A stretch of 64,000 bases of DNA from Bradyrhizobium sp. CSA112 (GTDB taxonomy: Bacteria; Pseudomonadota; Alphaproteobacteria; Rhizobiales; Xanthobacteraceae). Where the stretch lies: contig NZ_JAACFS010000009.1 in NCBI RefSeq assembly GCF_029051645.1, positions 152,448-216,447 of the forward strand. Direction: 5' to 3'. Shown here piece after piece: positions 9,479 through 16,941 of this stretch (positions are counted from its first letter, which is position 1; the number at the start of each line of letters is the position of its first letter). The notes under the pieces were generated by a model. The model was not told the origin of the DNA, did not search any database, and was given only the letters and a program-made list of their open reading frames with translations. The translations under genes and the position numbers were made by a program.

Positions 9479-10189
9479 ATGACCTGGTCGATCATCGCCC
9501 GTGATCCCTCAACCGGCCAACTCGGCATCGCGGTTGCGACCAGGTTTTTTGCGGTCGGCGCGCGGGTGCCGCATATCGCACCCGGCATTGGCGGCATCGC
9601 GACGCAGGCGCTGGTCAATCCCTATTACGGCATCGACGGCGTGAGGCTGCTGCGCGAAGGGCGCAACCCGCGCGAGGTGGTGGACGCGCTGATTGCCGCC
9701 GACGACGGCCGCGAGAGCCGGCAACTGCATGTCATGGATATCAAGGGGCGGATCGCTGCGCATACCGGAGCCGAATGCATCGACTGGTGCGGGCATATCC
9801 AGGGCGACGGCTTTTCCCTCGCCGGCAACATGCTGGCTGGCGCCGCCGTGCTCGACGACACCGCACAGGCTTATCTCGGCAACGCCAAACTGCCCTTCGC
9901 GCAACGGCTGATCGCGGCGATGAAAGCCGGCGAGGCCGCCGGCGGCGACAAGCGCGGCAAGCAATCCGCGGCGCTGTTGATCCATGGCGAGGAGGAATGG
10001 TCCGATCTCGACCTGCGCGTCGACGACCACGCCGATCCGCTCACTGAGCTCGAGCGGCTGGAACAGGTGAGCCGCGAGCGCTGGGTGCATTTTCGTCCCT
10101 TCCTGCCGACGCGCAAGAACCCGGCCGGGATCACCGACCGCGCCGTCATCGATGCCAGCGTTCAAGCGGCGACGGCGGGCAAGGCATGA
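9479..10189 (+). CDS. DUF1028 family protein
   Basis: A 236-residue protein with the N-terminal block MTWSIIARDPSTGQLGIAVA and the Gly-rich continuation VGARVPHIAPGIGGIATQA that mark DUF1028, an uncharacterised family proposed to have an Ntn-hydrolase-like fold. The ATG at 9479 has AGGAACGAGA just upstream and lies 19 bases after the GGT-like gene; its stop overlaps the next ATPase by ATGA. Such tight packing between a GGT and peptide importer subunits suggests a hydrolase or accessory for the imported compound. The fold statement is family knowledge; the role is inference. Confidence 0.87.
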   Translation: MTWSIIARDPSTGQLGIAVATRFFAVGARVPHIAPGIGGIATQALVNPYYGIDGVRLLREGRNPREVVDALIAADDGRESRQLHVMDIKGRIAAHTGAECIDWCGHIQGDGFSLAGNMLAGAAVLDDTAQAYLGNAKLPFAQRLIAAMKAGEAAGGDKRGKQSAALLIHGEEEWSDLDLRVDDHADPLTELERLEQVSRERWVHFRPFLPTRKNPAGITDRAVIDASVQAATAGKA

Positions 10190-11175
10190 GCGCGAGCCCG
10201 CTGATCGAAATCGAGGGCCTGCGCGTCGTATTCCACGGCGATGACGGCCGCACCACGCACGCGGTGGACAGCGTCGACCTCAGCGTGGCCAATGGCGCGA
10301 CGCTGGGCCTCGTCGGAGAATCCGGCTGCGGCAAGAGCGTGACTTCGCTCGCCATCATGGGACTTTTGTCGAAACATTCAGCCGAAGTCTCCGGCTCGAT
10401 CCGCTTCGACGGCTTCGATCTGCTCGACGTCCCCGACGACACGCTGCGCGACCTCCGCGGCAACCGGCTCGCGATGATCTTTCAGGAGCCGATGACCTCG
10501 CTCAATCCGAGCTTTACCATCGGCGACCAGATCACCGAGACAATCCTGCGCCATCGCGGCGGCTCGCGCCGACAGGCGCGCGAGCGCGCCATCGAGCTAT
10601 TGCGCCGCGTCCACATTCCCTCGCCCGACAAGCGGATCGACGAATATCCGCATAAGCTTTCCGGCGGCATGCGCCAGCGTGTGATGATCGCGATGGCGCT
10701 GGCCTGCGACCCGCGCCTGCTGATCGCGGACGAACCGACCACCGCGCTCGACGTCACCCTGCAGGCGCAGATCCTCGATTTGATGCGCGAGCTGAAAGCC
10801 GCAAGCGGCGCTGCGATCATCCTGATCACCCATGATCTCGGCGTGGTCGCTGAGGTCTGCGACGAGGTCGCGGTCATGTATGCCGGCGAGATCGTCGAGC
10901 GCGCGCCGGTCGACGAGCTCTTTGCCAACCCGCAACATCCCTACACCGTCGGCCTGCTCGGCTCGATTCCACGGCTCGGCCGCCGCACCGCACATCTCGC
11001 GACGATCGAGGGCATGGTGCCGAACATGGCGAACCCGCCTTCCGGCTGCCGCTTTGCCGCCCGCTGCCCCTTTGTCATCGAGATCTGCACCGCTGCACCG
11101 CCGCCGCTGGCGATGGTGAGCCACGGTCACGCCTCGCGCTGCATCCGGGCACCGCTGGAGCGACTGGTGTCATGA
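10186..11175 (+). CDS. Peptide-type ABC transporter ATP-binding protein (OppD family), second system
   Basis: A 329-residue ATPase with Walker A GESGCGKS, Q-loop MIFQEPMTSLNP, signature SGGMRQR, Walker B LIADEPTTALD and H-loop ITHD. Its C-terminal extension is PPSGCRFAARCPFVIEIC. It starts inside the DUF1028 stop (ATGA overlap), so the GGT, DUF1028 and this gene form one transcriptional block. It is a paralogue of the ATPase at 5557, with a different internal sequence, so it is not a recent duplicate. Confidence 0.93.
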   Translation: MSASPLIEIEGLRVVFHGDDGRTTHAVDSVDLSVANGATLGLVGESGCGKSVTSLAIMGLLSKHSAEVSGSIRFDGFDLLDVPDDTLRDLRGNRLAMIFQEPMTSLNPSFTIGDQITETILRHRGGSRRQARERAIELLRRVHIPSPDKRIDEYPHKLSGGMRQRVMIAMALACDPRLLIADEPTTALDVTLQAQILDLMRELKAASGAAIILITHDLGVVAEVCDEVAVMYAGEIVERAPVDELFANPQHPYTVGLLGSIPRLGRRTAHLATIEGMVPNMANPPSGCRFAARCPFVIEICTAAPPPLAMVSHGHASRCIRAPLERLVS

Positions 11176-11195
11176 CGACCTCATTCTCAGCTTTC

Positions 11196-11327
11196 GTGCC
11201 CCGGGCGCGGTGCAGCGCAAGCGAAGCGCGACGGTGCACTGCTGAACCGGGGCCCATTTTCAGTGTCTCCTCCTGCAGGTCCCGGTTCTGCAGCGCAACG
11301 CTGCGCGCTGCGCTGCGCCCGGGACAC
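11196..11327 (+). repeat. Palindromic intergenic repeat, family E
   Basis: Complex inverted repeat with outer arms near GTGCCCCGGGCGCGGTGC and GCGCTGCGCCCGGGACAC. The same arrangement occurs at 14003-14121 and 56714-56861. It fills the gap between the two ATPase genes. Confidence 0.75.
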
Positions 11328-11341
11328 GAGGAGCGTCAGCA

Positions 11342-12448
11342 ATGACCGCCCTTCTCGAAGTCGAAGGCCTCGTGAAGCATTTCGTCGCCGCGCGTTCGGT
11401 GTTCGGCCGGCCCACCGCGTACGTGAAAGCTGTCGACGGCGTCAGCTTTACCGTCGAGGCCGGCAAGACGCTGGCGCTGGTTGGCGAATCCGGCTGCGGC
11501 AAATCCACCGTGAGCCGGCTGGTGCTGCGGCTGATCGAGCCGGATGCGGGAACCGTTCGCTTCGAAGGCCGGGACCTCGGCGCGCTCGGCGCCAACGCGT
11601 TGCGCGCCTTCCGCCGCGATGCGCAGATCATTTTTCAGGATCCCTATGCGTCGCTCAACCCGCGCATGACTGTCAGCCAGATTCTGACCGAGCCGTTGGC
11701 GCTGCACGATCTGGTGCCGGCTCCGCGCCGGCGCGAGCGGGTCGAGGAGCTGCTGCGGCTGGTCGGGCTCGAGCCGCGCTTTGCCCGCCGCTATCCGCAC
11801 GAGTTTTCTGGCGGCCAGCGCCAGCGCATTGCGATTGCGCGGGCGCTGGCGGTCGAGCCGAAGCTGATCATCTGCGACGAGCCGGTATCCGCGCTCGACG
11901 TCTCGATCCGTTCGCAGATCCTCAATTTGTTGCGCGACCTGCAGAACCGGCTCGGTCTCGCTTATATCTTCGTCTCACACGATCTTGCGGTCGTGAAGCA
12001 TATCGCTGACCGCGTCGCCGTGATGAATCTCGGCGGCATTGTCGAGACCGCGGACGCCGAGGCGCTGTTCGCCGCCCCGCGGCACCCCTATAGCCGCGCA
12101 TTGTTGTCGGCCATTCCCGTGCCCAAGCCCCAGGCGAAGCGCAGCCGCATCGTGCTGGAGGGCGAGTTGCCGAGCGCGCTCGATCCGCCCTCCGGCTGCC
12201 GCTTCCATACCCGCTGCCCTTACGTCATCGAGCGCTGCCGCGTCGAGGTTCCGCCGCTGCTCTCCGACGGCACAGGACATGCCACGGCGTGCCACCGCAC
12301 GACTGAGCTGCCGGCAGCCGAGGCCATCATTCCTGCCGATGGCGATTTTTCGCCGGTGCTGGAAAAATTGGTCGCCGCCTTTAGCGGTGGCACGGAAGGC
12401 GCAAGCCGCGCCGGGGTTGATATGTCAGAGTCACGGCCAATGGCGTAA
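11342..12448 (+). CDS. Peptide-type ABC transporter ATP-binding protein (OppF family), second system
   Basis: A 368-residue ATPase with Walker A GESGCGKS, Q-loop IIFQDPYASLNP, signature SGGQRQR, Walker B IICDEPVSALD and H-loop VSHD. The C-terminal extension has PPSGCRFHTRCPYVIERC and then about 60 extra residues (EAIIPADGDFSPVLEKLVAAFSGG and beyond) that are longer than in the OppF at 6552. It is the partner of the gene at 10186 and is separated from it by a palindromic repeat. The start ATG at 11342 is preceded by GAGGAGCGTCAGCA. Confidence 0.93.
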   Translation: MTALLEVEGLVKHFVAARSVFGRPTAYVKAVDGVSFTVEAGKTLALVGESGCGKSTVSRLVLRLIEPDAGTVRFEGRDLGALGANALRAFRRDAQIIFQDPYASLNPRMTVSQILTEPLALHDLVPAPRRRERVEELLRLVGLEPRFARRYPHEFSGGQRQRIAIARALAVEPKLIICDEPVSALDVSIRSQILNLLRDLQNRLGLAYIFVSHDLAVVKHIADRVAVMNLGGIVETADAEALFAAPRHPYSRALLSAIPVPKPQAKRSRIVLEGELPSALDPPSGCRFHTRCPYVIERCRVEVPPLLSDGTGHATACHRTTELPAAEAIIPADGDFSPVLEKLVAAFSGGTEGASRAGVDMSESRPMA

Positions 12449-12471
12449 TCGTGAATAAGGGGATGGCAGCA

Positions 12472-13983
12472 ATGAAAATTTTTCGTTTGGCAGTTACCGC
12501 GGCGGCGCTGCTGCTGTCGCTTCCGGCAACCGTTCAGGCCCAGACGACGCTTCGGATCGGGCTCGCCGAGGATCCTGATATTCTCGACCCGACCATGGCA
12601 CGCACCTATGTCGGCCGCATCGTGTTCGCCTCGTTCTGCGACAAGCTTTTCGACATCGACGAAAAGCTCAACATCGTGCCGCAGCTCGCGCTGAGCCACG
12701 AGACGTCGGCCGACGGCAAGGAAGTCACCATCAAGCTCCGGCCCGGCGTCAAGTTTCACGACGGCGAGGCCTTCAACGCGGAGGCTGCAAAGTTTTCGCT
12801 GGAGCGCCATCTGACATTTCCGGGCTCGTTCCGAAAGCCGGAACTGGCGGCGGTCGATCACATAGATGTCGTCGATCCCCTCACCATCAAACTGGCGCTG
12901 AAGGCCCCCTACTCGCCGCTGGTCGCGCAGCTCACCGATCGCGCGGGGATGATGGTGTCGCCCAAGGCGGCAAAAGAGGCCGGCGACAAGTTCGGACTGC
13001 GCCCGGTCTGCGCTGGTCCTTACAAGTTCGTCGAACGCGTGCAGCAGGACCGCATGGTGTTCGAGAAATTCGCCGACTACTGGAACAAGGACAATATCCA
13101 TATCGACCGTATCGTCTATCTGCCGCTGGTGGACGCGACCGTCCGCCTTGCCAACCTGAAATCCGGCGGCCTTGACCTGATCGAACGGGTGCTCGCGACA
13201 GATCTCAAGGAGGTGCAGTCGGACTCGAAGCTCAAACTGTCCAGCGCGATCGAGCTCGGCTATCAGGGTGTGACGTTGAACGTCGGCAAGGACAAGGCCA
13301 AGGGGCCGCTCAGCCAGTCCGCCAAGGTGCGACAGGCACTCGAGCTCTCGCTCGACCGCGACGCCATCAGCCAGGTGGTGTCCAATGGAGAGTTCAAACC
13401 CGGCAACCAATGGATCAACCCCGACCATCCCTATTACCAGAAGGCCTTTCCGATACCGAAACGCGACGTAACCAAAGCCAAGGCGCTGCTGAAGGAAGCG
13501 GGCATCACGACGCCGATCAGCGTCGACTTCATGGTGTCAAAGGGAGCAGAAACCGAAGCAGCCGCTCAAGTGATTCAGTCGATGGCGGCGGAGACGGGTT
13601 TCGACATGAAGCTCCGGGTCACCGAGTTCGCGACGTCATTGAAGCAGGCCGAGGCCGGAGAATATCAGGCCTATCTGCTGGCCTGGAGCGGGCGGATCGA
13701 TCCGGACGGCAATTCCTACGTCTTCCAGAAGACCGACGCACCGCAGAACTACAGCGGCTGGTCCAACAAGGAGGCCGACAAGGCGCTCGATGACGGCCGC
13801 CTCGTCACCGATCAGGCGCAGCGCAAGGCGATCTATGAAAAACTTGCGAAGATCGTGCTCGAGGAGAAGCCGCTGCTCTACATCTATCACCGCCGTATCC
13901 TGATCGCGCATACCACCAAGCTCGAGGGCTACAAACAGATGCCGGACGGGCTGGTGCGGGTGCTTGGGCTGAAGCTGAAGTGA
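12472..13983 (+). CDS. Peptide-type ABC transporter substrate-binding protein, second system
   Basis: A 503-residue periplasmic receptor of the SBP_bac_5 family. The signal peptide is MKIFRLAVTAAALLLSLPAT, with likely cleavage after VQA at residue 23. The family signature reads RPGVKFHDGEAFNAEAAKFSLER. Three starts are possible (GTG 12451, ATG 12463, ATG 12472). AAGGGG lies at usable distance only from 12472, and that start also gives the best signal peptide. The operon order is D-F-SBP-B-C, unlike the SBP-first order of the upstream system. Confidence 0.92.
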   Translation: MKIFRLAVTAAALLLSLPATVQAQTTLRIGLAEDPDILDPTMARTYVGRIVFASFCDKLFDIDEKLNIVPQLALSHETSADGKEVTIKLRPGVKFHDGEAFNAEAAKFSLERHLTFPGSFRKPELAAVDHIDVVDPLTIKLALKAPYSPLVAQLTDRAGMMVSPKAAKEAGDKFGLRPVCAGPYKFVERVQQDRMVFEKFADYWNKDNIHIDRIVYLPLVDATVRLANLKSGGLDLIERVLATDLKEVQSDSKLKLSSAIELGYQGVTLNVGKDKAKGPLSQSAKVRQALELSLDRDAISQVVSNGEFKPGNQWINPDHPYYQKAFPIPKRDVTKAKALLKEAGITTPISVDFMVSKGAETEAAAQVIQSMAAETGFDMKLRVTEFATSLKQAEAGEYQAYLLAWSGRIDPDGNSYVFQKTDAPQNYSGWSNKEADKALDDGRLVTDQAQRKAIYEKLAKIVLEEKPLLYIYHRRILIAHTTKLEGYKQMPDGLVRVLGLKLK

Positions 13984-14002
13984 GCAGCGTTCTCTCGCTC
14001 TC

Positions 14003-14121
14003 GTGTCCCGGATGCATTGCAGCGCGCAAGCGGTGCAATGCTAAGCCGGGACCTATTTCCTGTGGGACATGGGTCCCGGTTCTGCGGCGCAACGCTTCGC
14101 ATTGCACCGCGCCCGGGACAC
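14003..14121 (+). repeat. Palindromic intergenic repeat, family E
   Basis: Outer arms GTGTCCCGGATGCATTGC and GCACCGCGCCCGGGACAC, with the inner block GGTCCCGGTTCTGCGGCGCAAC shared with the copy at 11196. It lies between receptor and permease of the second importer, where it may attenuate or stabilise transcript ends. Confidence 0.75.
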
Positions 14122-14131
14122 GGATAGCGCT

Positions 14132-15073
14132 ATGCTGAACTTCCTCGTGCGGCGCATCGTGCAGCTCATTCCGACGCTGTTCTTCGTGTCGGTGCTGATC
14201 TTCTCGCTGCAGCAACTGCTGCCGGGCGATCCGGCGCTGGTAATGGCGGGCGAGGAACGCGACCCTGACGTCATCGCGCAGATCCGCCAGCAGTACCGGC
14301 TCGATCAGCCGGTGCCGGTGCAATATGTCTACTGGGTCAAGGGCGTGCTATCGGGCGATTTCGGCGAGTCGCTGCGCAACAAGGTGCCGGTGCGTGAGCT
14401 GATCGCGCAGAAACTTCCCGTGACGATGCAACTGGCATCGATGGCGATCATCATCGCTTTCCTGATCGGCATTCCCGCCGGCATCGTCTCGGCGGTAAAG
14501 AAGGGCACGGCCTGGGACTATGGCGCCAATTTCTTTGCGCTGTGGGGCATCTCGACGCCGAATTTCTGGCTCGGCATCATGCTGATCTTCCTGTTCTCGA
14601 TCGAGCTCGGCTGGCTGCCGGCATCGGGCTATGTGCCGCCGACCGAGAATTTTCGCGCCAGCGTTGCCTCGACCATCATGCCCGCTTTCGTGCTGGGCAA
14701 TGCGATTGCAGCGATCCTGATGCGGCACACCCGCAGCGCCATGCTGCAGGTGCTGGAAAGCGACTACGTCCGCACCGCCCGCGCCAAGGGCCTTTCCGAG
14801 CGTTCCGTCATTCTCAAGCACGCCATGCGCAACGCACTGACGCCCATCATCACCCTCGGCGCGCTTGAGCTGGGTACGCTACTGTCGGGCGCGGTGCTGA
14901 CCGAGCAGATTTTCTCGATTCCGGGTTTCGGCAAGCTGATCGTCGATGCGGTGTTCAACCGCGACTATGCGGTCGTGCAAGGCGTCGTGCTGACGACGGC
15001 GACGATCTACATCACGCTCAACCTCATTGCAGACATCGCCTATGTCCTCGTCAACCCGCGGCTGAGGACGTAG
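14132..15073 (+). CDS. Peptide-type ABC transporter permease (DppB/OppB family), second system
   Basis: A 313-residue permease. The start MLNFLVRRIVQLIPTLFFVS at 14132 gives a canonical DppB N-terminus and the periplasmic LLPGDPALVMAGEE block; a frame starting at 14069 would run through the repeat and was rejected. The EAA loop reads YVRTARAKGLSERSVILKH before AMRNALTPII, and the C-terminus is ADIAYVLVNPRLRT. Only three bases separate its stop from the next permease start. Confidence 0.93.
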   Translation: MLNFLVRRIVQLIPTLFFVSVLIFSLQQLLPGDPALVMAGEERDPDVIAQIRQQYRLDQPVPVQYVYWVKGVLSGDFGESLRNKVPVRELIAQKLPVTMQLASMAIIIAFLIGIPAGIVSAVKKGTAWDYGANFFALWGISTPNFWLGIMLIFLFSIELGWLPASGYVPPTENFRASVASTIMPAFVLGNAIAAILMRHTRSAMLQVLESDYVRTARAKGLSERSVILKHAMRNALTPIITLGALELGTLLSGAVLTEQIFSIPGFGKLIVDAVFNRDYAVVQGVVLTTATIYITLNLIADIAYVLVNPRLRT

Positions 15074-15076
15074 GCC

Positions 15077-15964
15077 ATGACCAATACCACGCTCAGTGCG
15101 ATACCGATTGCGATCTCCGACGAACTCGAGAGCCCCGCACGGCGCGCGCTGCGGCGGCTGTTCAAACGCAAGGGCGCGGTGGCGGGCCTTGCCGTGATCG
15201 CAACCTTCGTGCTGCTCGCGTTGTTTGCGCCGCTGATCTCGCCTTATGAGCCGATCGCGACGAGTTGGTCGCTGGTGCGCAAGCCGCCTTCCACACTGCA
15301 CTGGTTCGGCACCGACGAGCTCGGCCGCGACATTCTTGCGCGCGTGATCTACGGCGCCAGGGCGTCGCTGCTGGCCGGCGCGATCTCGGTCGGGATCGCG
15401 CTTTCGATCGGCGTGCCGCTCGGCCTGTTGTCGGGCTATCGTGGCGGCTTCATCGATGCCCTGATCAGCCGCATCACGGACGCAATGCTGGCCTGCCCGT
15501 TCCTGATCCTCGCGATTGCACTGGCCGCATTCTTAGGCCCCAGCCTCGGCAACGCCATGATCGCGATCGGCATATCGGCAACGCCGATCTTCGTGCGGCT
15601 GACCCGCGGCCAGGTGATGAGCGTCAAGGTCGAGGATTACGTCGAGGCCGCGCGCGCCATGGGCAATCCGCGCTGGCGTATCGCGTTGTTTCACATCCTG
15701 CCCAACATCATGCCGGCGCTATTGGTGCAGGCGACGCTGTCGATCGCTGCCGCGATCATCGCGGAAGCCGCGCTGTCCTTTCTCGGCCTTGGCCAGCAGC
15801 CCCCGGCCCCATCCTGGGGAAGCATGCTCAACGTCGCGCAACGCTTCCTCACCAATGCGCCGTGGATGGCGATCTGGCCGGGACTGGCGATCTTCCTCGT
15901 CGTGCTGTCGTTCAATCTGGTCGGCGACGGCCTGCGCGACGCGCTGGACCCGAGGGAGCGGTGA
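15077..15964 (+). CDS. Peptide-type ABC transporter permease (DppC/OppC family), second system
   Basis: A 295-residue permease that completes the second importer. It carries the N-terminal span AGLAVIATFVLLALFAPLIS, the diagnostic WFGTDELGRDILARVIYGAR block, an EAA loop YVEAARAMGNPRWRIALFH followed by ILPNIMPAL, and the C-terminal NLVGDGLRDALDPRER. The ribosome binding site GAGGA lies inside the end of the previous gene. The operon ends in a palindromic repeat right after the stop. Confidence 0.93.
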   Translation: MTNTTLSAIPIAISDELESPARRALRRLFKRKGAVAGLAVIATFVLLALFAPLISPYEPIATSWSLVRKPPSTLHWFGTDELGRDILARVIYGARASLLAGAISVGIALSIGVPLGLLSGYRGGFIDALISRITDAMLACPFLILAIALAAFLGPSLGNAMIAIGISATPIFVRLTRGQVMSVKVEDYVEAARAMGNPRWRIALFHILPNIMPALLVQATLSIAAAIIAEAALSFLGLGQQPPAPSWGSMLNVAQRFLTNAPWMAIWPGLAIFLVVLSFNLVGDGLRDALDPRER

Positions 15965-15972
15965 GTATAAGT

Positions 15973-16073
15973 CCCTCATGGTGAGGAGGCGCATAGCGCC
16001 GTCTCGAACCATGAGGCCCACTGTGGCCTCATCCTTCGAGACGCGGCGCAAGCGCCGCTCCTCAGGATGAGGG
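15973..16073 (+). repeat. Palindromic intergenic repeat, family C (double unit)
   Basis: Two hairpin units in tandem: one from CCCTCATGGTGAGGAGGC to GTCTCGAACCATGAGG, and one from CCTCATCCTTCGAGACGC to CGCTCCTCAGGATGAGG. A related single unit lies at 58300-58344. It sits between the convergent importer operon and the CnbZ-like gene, so it could act as a bidirectional terminator. Confidence 0.75.
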
Positions 16074-16074
16074 G

Positions 16075-16818
16075 TTAGATCACCACCTCCCGCAACACCC
16101 TCCGGCAATCCATCTCATACTCGAGATCGATCACCGGCGGCCGCGCGAAATGCCAGGTCAGGCCTGAACGCGCGGCGCCACGGCGAACCAGCGCGTCAGT
16201 AAAGACGTGGTGGAAGTCGTGGATTGTGTAGGTCTGCACCGCGGTCGCATCCTTCCAGCCGAACCCGAACTCGCCCATGCGCCGCTCCATCACGCCGGCG
16301 ACGTAGCGGACCTTCTCTGCAATGCCCTCAGGGCTGACGTCCCGGTAACGGACCGTGCGCTCCGCATAGCTCGCGTTGCCTTCCTGCGACTCGCCGCTGC
16401 CTGCGATCACGAAACTCGGCATCGCACCCTGGTTCGGGCGCGTAAACGAAAAGGCGTAGAACGACGGCTCGGCCGGCGGATCGATCTCCGGACAGACGTT
16501 GCTGCGCGCCACCGGATTGATCGTACCGTCATAGACGCCCCATTCGCTAAGCGTCTTGACGTAGTGCAGGTTGAAATTGCGGAACCCCTCGTCGGTGAAT
16601 GCCGCCGGCGACCGTAATTCACAAGCACAGAACGACGTCAGCGGCCTGCCCGCCGCCTCTATGTAGCTTGCGATCCGCGCAAAACCTTCGGCCAGCGGCA
16701 GCCATTTGTCGAAGCGCACCCGCTCGATCTCAAATCCAGGATTGGCGGCGACACCGCCCGAATACTGGAACACGGCGGGAATGAAGCGGTAATTGCCGGC
16801 GGGAAAGTCGCTCGTCAT
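16075..16818 (-). CDS. CnbZ/RidA-like putative deaminase
   Basis: A 247-residue protein starting MTSDFPAGNYRFIPAVFQYS. I recall this N-terminus and the C-terminal block (WHFARPPVIDLEYEMDCR) from proteins annotated as 2-amino-5-chloromuconate deaminase CnbZ, whose C-terminal half has a RidA/YjgF-like fold. RidA proteins hydrolyse reactive enamines and imines. The middle segment QTYTIHDFHHVFTDALVRRGAA would fit that domain. No chloroaromatic pathway genes are nearby, so the chloromuconate substrate is unlikely. A role in deaminating products of the neighbouring amino-acid or peptide catabolism is my inference. Confidence 0.7.
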   Translation of the reverse strand: MTSDFPAGNYRFIPAVFQYSGGVAANPGFEIERVRFDKWLPLAEGFARIASYIEAAGRPLTSFCACELRSPAAFTDEGFRNFNLHYVKTLSEWGVYDGTINPVARSNVCPEIDPPAEPSFYAFSFTRPNQGAMPSFVIAGSGESQEGNASYAERTVRYRDVSPEGIAEKVRYVAGVMERRMGEFGFGWKDATAVQTYTIHDFHHVFTDALVRRGAARSGLTWHFARPPVIDLEYEMDCRRVLREVVI

Positions 16819-16882
16819 GTTGGCTCCTTGCTTTTTCTATCTTTTAGCATCGAGATACACCGGCGTCGCATCTCCCGGCATG

Positions 16883-16919
16883 AAAAAGCGGCGGCAACGA
16901 TTTCCCGCTGCCGCCGCTT
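16883..16919 (-). terminator. Intrinsic terminator of the RND efflux operon
   Basis: Perfect 11-bp stem AAGCGGCGGCA (16886-16896) with TGCCGCCGCTT (16909-16919) and a 12-nt loop. On the minus strand the 3' arm runs into a T tract (complement of the A run at 16883-16887). It lies 22 bases beyond the efflux permease stop. Confidence 0.8.
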
Positions 16920-16941
16920 GCTATTCTAGAGTTACAAAGAC

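Noticed and set aside
12220..13428. A 402-codon minus-strand frame opposite the second receptor gene
   Set aside because: Composition typical of antisense frames in high-GC DNA; no recognisable domain or start signal.
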